A stretch of 64,000 nucleotides of DNA from NCBI GenBank assembly GCA_907165065.1, contig OU015528.1:45995515-46059514 (forward strand). The letters are read 5' to 3'. The notes beneath the pieces were generated by a model. It was not told where the DNA came from. It did no database searches and saw only the letters and a program-made list of their open reading frames with translations. Source of the DNA: Caprimulgus europaeus. Lineage: Eukaryota > Chordata > Aves > Caprimulgiformes > Caprimulgidae. Positions 61,601 through 64,000 of this stretch are shown in pieces. The first letter of the stretch is position 1. Every line of letters begins with the position of its first letter. The translations under genes were made by a program, and so were the position numbers.

Positions 61601-63314
61601 AAAGAGGAGACAGTGACAGAGAGCTTCCATTCTGCTATTAGACATATGGCAGATTGATTTTTATTCCCTGCCACAGAAAACAAGTTCCTCTGCTACTGCT
61701 TTTTTACTGTCTTTTGGTTGTCAATACTGTTTAATCATACTGACAGAAGAAGGGCAGCTGGTGTGGCAGCTCCTGATTAGCAGTGCTGCTAACTTGCTGT
61801 CCTGCAAGGAGTTTGGCATTTTAGTTGGTGCCAGGGGAAATGTTCCATTTATTTTCATGAGGAGTTAAAGTCCCTTCACGGGTAAAGTGTTTGGTCTGGT
61901 GCCAGTCATTCCTGAGTATGTGCCTCTGCTTATGCCATTATGAAGATCCATAGGACACTGAGGCACTTTCCTTGCTACTGATTTTCTCAGGACCACCATG
62001 TATGAAAAAAAAACTCCTCTAGAAATTTTATTTTTATGAAGACTCAGATATGACTCACTATAGGGGAAGTAGCTTGGCTCACAGAGGAAACTCTTATCAT
62101 CTTTGCACAAACCTCTTGTGTACTGTTTTCACACTTCTGCTGTTTTTCTGGGTGAATTTCTAGATTAAACCATCAGATAGTAATCCTTTGAAGAAGCCAA
62201 CTTGGATAAAAACTATATATGTCAACACTCTGGTTATTGTTATTAATAAGTACTGTTAAAAATGCAGGAAGCTATTCAAAAATCCACAGGAATATTGATT
62301 TTTTTTCTCAAATTAAGGAGTCAAGAATATCTGCTATTGAATAACTTCAATGAGTGGTACTTTTTTCTTTCCAAAAAAATCTGTAGATGTTAAATCCATA
62401 TGACACCCAGTGACACTAGAAAAGTATTATAATTAAATTAAGTTCCAAATCCAATCAGTATGGAGATTGAGACAAAGCCAGATGGTATTTAAATGTAATT
62501 TCTCGAAGACTGTAAAATCCATCATTAAAAAAAAAACCAAACCTCTGCACCAAGCTGAGCAATGTGCCTAGACTTACCTACACTTGGGGAGTGAACAGCA
62601 CAATACACTTGCCATTTCTCTCCTCAGCTTTATTAACACCAAAACTGAGCCTCCTACTGACTCCCATAGCCCTTTGTCAGACGGCGTACCTTCTCCTCCT
62701 CAGTGTTCTCCAAACTGCCTGACCCTCCCAGTGCTCAGCTACCATCGGATCTTTTAGTAATGAGTTCCTCTGATTAACTGGACATTTTGTAAAAAGCTGA
62801 TTTAAGTGCATTGCCTTTCCATCTGATTTAATGTCCCTTTGTACTAGTACCACGAGGGTAACAGTGTTCCCAGTGTTCTGATTATTTTCCTAGTGCTGCT
62901 CATTATTTTCTGCACCTCTACTGTGTCACCTTTTAGGTGACTTTTCTTTTCAAAAGTAACCAGTCTCAGTCTTCACCATTTCTTCTCCCATAGAAATCTA
63001 CCAGTGCTTCAGTTTTATTGTCCATCTGACTTACTTGAGCATCTCTTTTATATTGCCTCAACATCTCTCTCAAATATTAATAAGCATCACAGTGATACTG
63101 TGGATTTCATGAAACCCAGAGAACATCTTCCTGGGTAAAACAGTTAATGAAAAAACCTTGCTGTGTCCTGACTACAGGAATTTTTCCCCTCTAGGTGTAT
63201 GGTTGGCTATGTTAATGCCAGTTTATCAGTATTTCTGGTGTCTGACTTTGAAAACCGTTCAGAGCCAACATCAAATGGAAGTGAATTCTCTGGTTCACCA
63301 TTAAAATATTGCAG
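4509..63314 (+). CDS. ANO4: Anoctamin-4 (TMEM16D), internal 18 exons, partial at both ends
   Basis: The TMEM16 family are homodimeric ten-helix membrane proteins acting as Ca2+-gated ion channels and/or phospholipid scramblases. ANO4 is usually described as a Ca2+-dependent scramblase/cation-conducting member enriched in neural and endocrine tissue (family knowledge). Seen here: eighteen GT-AG exons join without a stop into 656 codons, against roughly 920-955 in full-length ANO4, so about 200 N-terminal and 90-100 C-terminal residues lie outside the window. Order: dimerisation domain (residues 1-140), TM1 (about 147-175), Cys-rich loop (181-212), TM2 (about 221-245), acidic linker (about 258-266), TM3 (about 300-330), TM4 (about 348-376), TM5 (about 390-415), TM6 (about 442-464), TM7-TM8 (about 514-547), TM9 (about 567-600), glycosylated loop (617-655). 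Ca2+ ligands N460, E464, E511, E514, N539, E543 and D547 match TMEM16A N650, E654, E702, E705, N730, E734 and D738 in spacing. Assignment to ANO4 rather than the close paralogue ANO3 rests on recalled family sequences, for example [12 protein letters not shown] after TM5. The gene's promoter is not in the window. Confidence 0.95.
5596..5612. repeat. Short (TA)n tract
   Basis: About eight TA units just before the CR1 copy that starts near 5640. Confidence 0.9.
5640..6512 (+). mobile_element. CR1 LINE, 5'-truncated, internally deleted
   Basis: Fragments of a CR1 second open reading frame. The reverse-transcriptase start reads [16 protein letters not shown] and then [19 protein letters not shown]. 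It jumps at about 5893-5900 to [20 protein letters not shown] and on to [20 protein letters not shown]. The 3' end is GATTCTATGATTCTGT (6497-6512), the avian CR1 tail. The catalytic core (motifs A and C) is missing, and there are in-frame stops (6102-6104, 6198-6200) and frame changes. Dead copy in gene-sense orientation. Confidence 0.92.
9562..9578. repeat. A17 homopolymer
   Basis: Seventeen A in a row in intron a-b. There is no clear SINE or processed-transcript body upstream. Confidence 0.9.
13789..14867 (+). mobile_element. CR1 LINE, 5'-truncated, internally deleted, inactive reverse transcriptase
   Basis: From about 13789 it reads [20 protein letters not shown], then after a stop [17 protein letters not shown] (motif A, 13949-14001), [18 protein letters not shown] (motif B region), [14 protein letters not shown] (motif C, 14213-14254) and CKVLHLGR. 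Motif C should be ADD but is ANE (GCA AAC GAA at 14225-14233), so catalysis is lost. Near 14394 it jumps to the 3' part (QRRPQG...[12 protein letters not shown], frameshifted). It ends in the tail CATTCTATGATTCTA at about 14848-14862. The 203-codon open frame on the other strand (13823-14434) is a shadow. Confidence 0.93.
16669..16775 (+). CDS. ANO4: ANO4 exon b: dimerisation domain
   Basis: 107 bases between acceptor TATGTAG and donor GTAAGT. The first base completes His44, and the frame reads [20 protein letters not shown] followed by [16 protein letters not shown], a hallmark of the cytoplasmic N-terminal domain of ANO3/ANO4/ANO5-type anoctamins. It ends on the first base of Gly80 (phase 1), so skipping it would shift the frame. 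Confidence 0.94.
16776..18666 (+). other. ANO4 intron b-c (1891 bases)
   Basis: Phase 1 intron. It holds open frames on both strands (longest 129 codons, minus strand 16811-17200; 115 codons, plus strand 17522-17869), without recognisable homology. The 17.2-17.8 kb part is locally richer in G and C. No repeat family was recognised. Confidence 0.85.
18667..18722 (+). CDS. ANO4: ANO4 exon c: 56-base exon, dimerisation domain
   Basis: A 56-base exon after acceptor TTCTTAG. It reads [19 protein letters not shown] (Gly80-Glu98) and ends in phase 0. The donor is GAG|GTATTT, which lacks the usual +4 to +6 AGT and so looks weak. Skipping it would shift the frame. The sequence is strongly conserved with the [13 protein letters not shown] segment of ANO4. 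Confidence 0.93.
18723..19257 (+). other. ANO4 intron c-d (535 bases)
   Basis: Short phase 0 intron. Only AT-rich sequence seen. An open frame at 18882-19136 shows no homology. Confidence 0.9.
19258..19379 (+). CDS. ANO4: ANO4 exon d: end of N-terminal domain, approach to TM1
   Basis: 122 bases between acceptor ATTTTAG and donor GTAAGA. It reads [20 protein letters not shown], then [20 protein letters not shown], residues 99-138, ending on two bases of Arg139. The [18 protein letters not shown] motif is the pre-TM1 segment shared by anoctamins (residues just before the membrane-embedded domain). Confidence 0.95.
23170..23420 (+). mobile_element. Probable ancient CR1/L3-like LINE remnant
   Basis: Strongly diverged. 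The run AGCAAAGCTAACAAAATTTC, then ATGGATGAAATTTAGATACA and AATGCACAGTGATGCATGCT resembles the part of old CR1/L3 LINEs that encodes the segment after the reverse-transcriptase active site (MKFN..KC.VMH). No frame is intact. Assignment is from recalled consensus patterns only, so boundaries are approximate. Confidence 0.5.
23959..24070. repeat. 56-base tandem duplication, two copies
   Basis: Unit 1 at 23959-24014 and unit 2 at 24015-24070 both begin CATCTTGGATGAAGCTG and end ATGATTTGCAC. I see one difference (C to T, at 23976 versus 24032 by my count). A trailing CAT repeats the start of the unit. The near-identity suggests a recent duplication or an assembly artefact. Confidence 0.95.
25832..25966 (+). 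CDS. ANO4: ANO4 exon e: TM1 and start of first extracellular loop
   Basis: 135 bases, acceptor AAAACAG and donor GTAACG. It starts [20 protein letters not shown], continues through the hydrophobic stretch [17 protein letters not shown] (TM1) and ends [24 protein letters not shown] is among the most conserved anoctamin signatures. Phase 2 in and out, so skipping would keep frame but remove TM1. Cys181 near the end looks unusual for ANO4 (see findings). Confidence 0.96.
25967..26714 (+). other. ANO4 intron e-f (748 bases)
   Basis: Phase 2 intron. The middle (about 26250-26480) is richer in G and C than its surroundings and has a few CpGs, but no exon or repeat was recognised. Confidence 0.88.
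26715..26811 (+). CDS. ANO4: ANO4 exon f: Cys-rich extracellular loop between TM1 and TM2
   Basis: 97 bases between acceptor TTTCCAG and donor GTACAT. It reads [20 protein letters not shown] then [12 protein letters not shown], residues 185-216. Cysteines at 188, 196, 199, 203 and 212 correspond to the disulfide-bonded cysteines of the TM1-TM2 extracellular loop in TMEM16 structures (family knowledge). Ends in phase 0. Confidence 0.95.
26812..27339 (+). other. ANO4 intron f-g (528 bases)
   Basis: Short phase 0 intron. Nothing recognisable. Confidence 0.9.
27340..27400 (+). CDS. ANO4: ANO4 exon g: start of TM2
   Basis: 61 bases, acceptor CCCTCAG and donor GTAAGT. It reads [20 protein letters not shown], residues 217-236, then the first base of Ala237. 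FDN..TVFFA.FMA.WA is the conserved start of TM2. The exon length is not a multiple of three, so skipping would shift the frame. Confidence 0.95.
27401..33878 (+). other. ANO4 intron g-h (6478 bases)
   Basis: Phase 1 intron. No repeat family was recognised. A 149-codon open frame on the minus strand (30915-31364) is the longest unexplained frame but has no recognisable motif. A-runs at about 33103-33125. Confidence 0.85.
33879..33961 (+). CDS. ANO4: ANO4 exon h: end of TM2 and acidic TM2-TM3 linker
   Basis: 83 bases after acceptor GCTCCAG. It reads [20 protein letters not shown] then LIDWEEEE, residues 237-264. The FLEFWKR....AY.WD motif is diagnostic of the family and lies at the cytoplasmic end of TM2. 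The donor GAG|GTTTGT is weak at positions +4 to +6. Phase 0 at the 3' end. Confidence 0.95.
35541..35556. repeat. T16 homopolymer
   Basis: Sixteen T followed by a C run in intron h-i. Confidence 0.9.
36130..36960 (-). mobile_element. Probable LTR retroelement remnant, minus strand
   Basis: On the minus strand an AATAAA (TTTATT at 36275-36280) precedes a U5-like stretch (GTGTCATTTCACCTTAATTT) ending in TTGTTGACA at 36130, so the + strand starts TGTCAACAAG. Upstream of it on the minus strand are GC-richer sequence and pyrimidine tracts reminiscent of U3/R of an avian LTR. No target-site duplication and no opposite terminus were found, so the right boundary is a guess. The overlapping 139-codon minus frame (36367-36786) is not a recognisable protein. 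Confidence 0.45.
37689..37738. repeat. 25-base tandem duplication, two copies
   Basis: Units 37689-37713 and 37714-37738 both begin AAAGATCTG and end TGCAC, with two differences (A/G and C/G). Confidence 0.95.
40549..40689 (+). CDS. ANO4: ANO4 exon i: cytoplasmic TM2-TM3 linker and first half of TM3
   Basis: 141 bases (47 codons), acceptor TCTTTAG and donor ATG|GTTTGA, again a weak donor. It reads [40 protein letters not shown] and ASGIFFM, residues 265-311. RP.FE.K and NP.SGK.EPY are conserved family motifs. Phase 0 on both sides, so skipping would keep frame but remove the start of TM3. Confidence 0.95.
40690..43268 (+). other. ANO4 intron i-j (2579 bases)
   Basis: Phase 0 intron. Apart from a 17-base direct repeat at 41694-41727, nothing was recognised. 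Confidence 0.88.
41694..41727. repeat. 17-base tandem repeat, two copies
   Basis: TCTGCTCAGAACTG occurs at 41694 and again immediately after the first 17-base unit at 41711; the last three bases differ. Confidence 0.85.
43269..43433 (+). CDS. ANO4: ANO4 exon j: second half of TM3 and most of TM4
   Basis: 165 bases (55 codons), acceptor CCTTTAG and donor GTGAGT. It reads [20 protein letters not shown], a short extracellular turn, then [18 protein letters not shown], residues 312-366. TM3 and TM4 line the groove used by ions or lipids in TMEM16 proteins (family knowledge). [16 protein letters not shown] is near-identical to recalled ANO4. Phase 0 on both sides. Confidence 0.96.
44218..44552 (+). 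mobile_element. CR1 LINE 3' end, short 5'-truncated copy
   Basis: Begins at about CCTCATTAATGTTTATAAAT and runs through the last codons of the CR1 reading frame (HWNRLP-like, then [15 protein letters not shown]) to GTGATTCTGTG. It is collinear with 55711-56050, including GTTCCTGCTCCAGCAGGGGG, so both copies belong to the same subfamily. The frame is broken by small changes. Confidence 0.92.
47021..47037. repeat. T8-G9 homopolymer junction
   Basis: Eight T followed by nine G. Such G runs are error-prone in sequencing and assembly. Confidence 0.9.
47411..47447 (+). CDS. ANO4: ANO4 exon k: 37-base microexon at the end of TM4
   Basis: Only 37 bases, between acceptor TGTTGCAG and donor GTAAGC. 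It reads [12 protein letters not shown] (367-378) plus the first base of Glu379. LYEK.A..LT..E is the conserved end of TM4. Flanking introns are 3977 and 2591 bases. Inclusion is obligatory for frame, since skipping would shift into exon l. Confidence 0.95.
47448..50038 (+). other. ANO4 intron k-l (2591 bases)
   Basis: Phase 1 intron. A short TTCTA repeat near 48421-48435 is the only structure seen. The open frames here show no homology. Confidence 0.88.
50039..50150 (+). CDS. ANO4: ANO4 exon l: TM4-TM5 linker and TM5
   Basis: 112 bases, acceptor CTTCACAG and donor GTAGGA. It reads [20 protein letters not shown] then [18 protein letters not shown], residues 379-416. ENSFTLK.FLF.FVN...S.FYIAFF is the family TM5 signature. 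In scramblase members the TM4-TM5 region is the lipid-scrambling domain (family knowledge). Confidence 0.96.
50151..51156 (+). other. ANO4 intron l-m (1006 bases)
   Basis: Phase 2 intron carrying a tiny antisense CR1 tail (50466-50522). Otherwise featureless. Confidence 0.88.
50466..50522 (-). mobile_element. CR1 LINE 3' tail only (about 57 bases), antisense
   Basis: On the minus strand this reads GTTGGACTAGATGATC, then AGGTCCCTTCCAACTGAAC and an ATTCTATTCTA tail, the terminal untranslated part of a CR1. It is an extreme 5' truncation. Confidence 0.88.
51157..51214 (+). CDS. ANO4: ANO4 exon m: TM5-TM6 loop
   Basis: 58 bases, with a pyrimidine-poor acceptor (CTGTTTTAAAG) and strong donor GTGAGT. 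It reads [20 protein letters not shown], ending in phase 0 after Glu435. F.GHPG.Y is conserved. The residues AYLRLINRW fit ANO4, whereas ANO3 has a different short segment here as I recall it. Confidence 0.93.
51215..53615 (+). other. ANO4 intron m-n (2401 bases)
   Basis: Phase 0 intron. Contains an A15 run (52043-52057) and shorter A-rich stretches. No repeat family or exon was recognised. Confidence 0.88.
53616..53713 (+). CDS. ANO4: ANO4 exon n: TM6 with first Ca2+-binding residues
   Basis: 98 bases, acceptor TTCTGTAG and donor GTAAGT. It reads [20 protein letters not shown] then [12 protein letters not shown], residues 436-467, and two bases of Pro468. TM6 is the gating helix. N460 and E464 (GAA at 53700-53702) align with TMEM16A N650 and E654 by spacing within the NN..E motif. 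Confidence 0.96.
53714..57720 (+). other. ANO4 intron n-o (4007 bases)
   Basis: Phase 2 intron. Contains an unexplained GC-richer block (about 54990-55420) and a CR1 copy (about 55609-56057). The rest is unremarkable. Confidence 0.86.
55609..56057 (+). mobile_element. CR1 LINE 3' end with intact end of its second reading frame
   Basis: The copy starts inside the CR1 second reading frame and stays open to its natural stop at 55968-55970, reading [20 protein letters not shown], then [17 protein letters not shown] and FLCDLI. The 3' untranslated part ends in a GTGATTCT repeat at about 56040-56057. The intact frame and clean tail suggest it is among the youngest CR1 copies here. It lacks the reverse-transcriptase and endonuclease domains, so it cannot move on its own. 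Confidence 0.94.
57721..57863 (+). CDS. ANO4: ANO4 exon o: TM6-TM7 cytoplasmic loop and start of TM7
   Basis: 143 bases, acceptor AATGTAG and donor GTATGG. It reads [47 protein letters not shown] and the first base of Ile516. E511 and E514 (GAA at 57848-57850 and 57857-57859) match TMEM16A E702 and E705. The basic stretch [15 protein letters not shown] is the divergent part of the loop compared with recalled mammalian ANO4; the flanks are conserved. Confidence 0.96.
57864..58873 (+). other. ANO4 intron o-p (1010 bases)
   Basis: Phase 1 intron. No element was recognised; a 97-codon antisense open frame at 58397-58690 shows no homology. Confidence 0.88.
58874..59026 (+). CDS. ANO4: ANO4 exon p: TM7 and TM8 with the remaining Ca2+ ligands
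   Basis: 153 bases, acceptor TCCCTAG and donor GTGAGC. It reads [40 protein letters not shown] and [13 protein letters not shown]539, E543 (58954-58956) and D547 (58966-58968) in NNIIEIRLD match TMEM16A N730, E734 and D738, completing both Ca2+ sites. Phase 1 in and out, so skipping keeps frame but would destroy Ca2+ gating. Confidence 0.97.
59027..60666 (+). other. ANO4 intron p-q (1640 bases)
   Basis: Phase 1 intron. A GC-richer stretch at about 60070-60430 stands out but matches nothing I recognise. Confidence 0.86.
60667..60814 (+). CDS. ANO4: ANO4 exon q: TM9
   Basis: 148 bases, acceptor GTTAACAG and donor GTAAGC. It reads [40 protein letters not shown], then [10 protein letters not shown], residues 567-616. 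GIW..IL.....L.VI.NAF.IA.TSDFIPR is the conserved TM9 signature. The frame stays open upstream to 60573 in the intron, but the exon start is fixed by the acceptor and by protein homology. Confidence 0.96.
60815..63194 (+). other. ANO4 intron q-r (2380 bases)
   Basis: Phase 2 intron. Contains the antisense ancient CR1/L3-like remnant at about 62735-62975; nothing else recognised. Confidence 0.87.
62735..62975 (-). mobile_element. Ancient CR1/L3-like LINE remnant, antisense
   Basis: Read on the minus strand: GAAGACTGAGACTGGTTACT, ACACAGTAGAGGTGCAGAAA, and later CAGTTAATCAGAGGAACTCA. This follows the order of the conserved 3' end of old CR1/L3 LINEs (gene product around E..K..N..F......VNLWNSL). 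It is heavily diverged, with no frame left. Identified from recalled pattern order, not from a search. Confidence 0.65.
63195..63314 (+). CDS. ANO4: ANO4 exon r: extracellular TM9-TM10 loop with three sequons
   Basis: 120 bases, acceptor CCTCTAG and donor GTAAGT. It reads [20 protein letters not shown] then [20 protein letters not shown], with N-glycosylation sequons at N623 (NAS), N636 (NRS) and N643 (NGS). In TMEM16A the corresponding loop is glycosylated (family knowledge). Phase 2 at both ends. This is the last ANO4 exon in the window. The following coding exon, expected to begin near RYRDYRDPP and carry TM10, is not seen before base 64000. Confidence 0.95.
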
Positions 63315-64000
63315 GTAAGTATCTGAACCAAGTACCTCTCTGCTTTAAGACACTGCAAGGGAGAAGCATCATGATAACATGGAACTAATTTTCAGAACTT
63401 AAAAAACAGTAATGGAAAGAATTAACTGTGCTATTCAGGGACATGCTTGACTCTTACCTGCATGATTCCTTCCTTAGATACAGGAGAAGCCGAAAAGTGG
63501 GTATCTGGCAGGTGTTCCTAATGCAGGATTTCTGTGGTGTCATGGCTTGAATCAGACACAAGCATCATGGCGAAATATGGTATCAAAAAGGGCCACTAAT
63601 AGGTGACTAATTACTTAGGTACCAGTGAGCTGAAACTGTAATCAGATTATATCATAGCACACGAAGTCAAGGTTGCACAGAAGTGACCACACTGAGTTAT
63701 TTCACAGGTTTGCCAGGCATAAACATGGTCTCTCCTAAGATACCTTTACGAAACCTCAAATCCAGCACTAATCCAGTTAATACATTTATGTCAGTACTTA
63801 CAGGTGTAATTAGTAATAATCATATATTTGGGGTTTGAACAAAAATAAAATGAGCCATTAATTATCTGTATGTCTTTGTCCTCAGCCAACAGACTGGAGA
63901 AGTAGCAGTTTGAGACTATAGTCTGTAATGACAGATTGTCACCTGATTGATTTTAATGGTCCAAAGAATCAAGGATCTGCATAAAGGTCTAAAATGGGGT
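63315..64000 (+). other. Intron after ANO4 exon r (partial)
   Basis: Starts with a strong donor GTAAGT in phase 2 and runs off the window. Contains a candidate decoy acceptor and exon at 63478 (see findings). The expected next exon (RYRDYRDPP) is not present. Confidence 0.85.

Noticed and set aside
4509..63314. Assignment to ANO3 instead of ANO4
   Set aside because: ANO3 is the closest paralogue, but the TM5-TM6 segment [16 protein letters not shown] and the [16 protein letters not shown] segment fit recalled ANO4 better. A full alignment would settle it.

Overview
The window is vertebrate genomic DNA, almost certainly from a bird. It is AT-rich (estimated by eye), has long introns and no bacterial-type gene packing. 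It carries several 5'-truncated CR1 LINE copies ending in the octamer-like tails typical of avian CR1, and a solo LTR of the avian ERVL type. I found no complete gene, promoter, CpG island, tRNA, rRNA or CRISPR array.

The only gene I can support is the central part of an anoctamin (TMEM16) gene on the + strand, best matched to ANO4. Eighteen exons between 4509 and 63314, all bounded by AG/GT, join in one uninterrupted frame of 1968 bases (656 codons, counting the two split codons at the ends). The joined product runs from the end of the N-terminal cytoplasmic dimerisation domain through TM1-TM9 to the glycosylated TM9-TM10 loop. The first exons lie upstream of base 1, and the last exons (TM10 and the C-terminal tail) lie beyond base 64000. 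All residues that bind the two Ca2+ ions in TMEM16A are present at the same spacing, so the visible part looks functional. Residue numbers in this annotation count from the first complete codon visible (ATC at 4510 = residue 1).

Layout: 1-4508, upstream intron with an antisense solo LTR (463-1434). 4509-19379, exons a-d (N-terminal domain), with a 12 kb intron holding two internally deleted CR1 copies. 25832-27400, exons e-g (TM1, Cys-rich loop, TM2 start). 33879-47447, exons h-k (TM2-TM4), with a probable second LTR remnant near 36.1-37.0 kb and a CR1 copy at 44.2 kb. 50039-53713, exons l-n (TM5-TM6). 57721-63314, exons o-r (TM7-TM9 and the extracellular loop), preceded by another CR1 copy at 55.6 kb and an unexplained GC-richer block at 55.0-55.4 kb. 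Old, diverged CR1/L3-like remnants are at about 23.2 and 62.8 kb.

Nothing here is clearly a new biological system. The more useful leads are a possible truncating alternative last exon at 63478, the small frame-shifting exons with weak donors, two exact-register tandem duplications, and a few unexplained blocks (36.1-37.6 kb, 54.99-55.42 kb, 30.9-31.4 kb).
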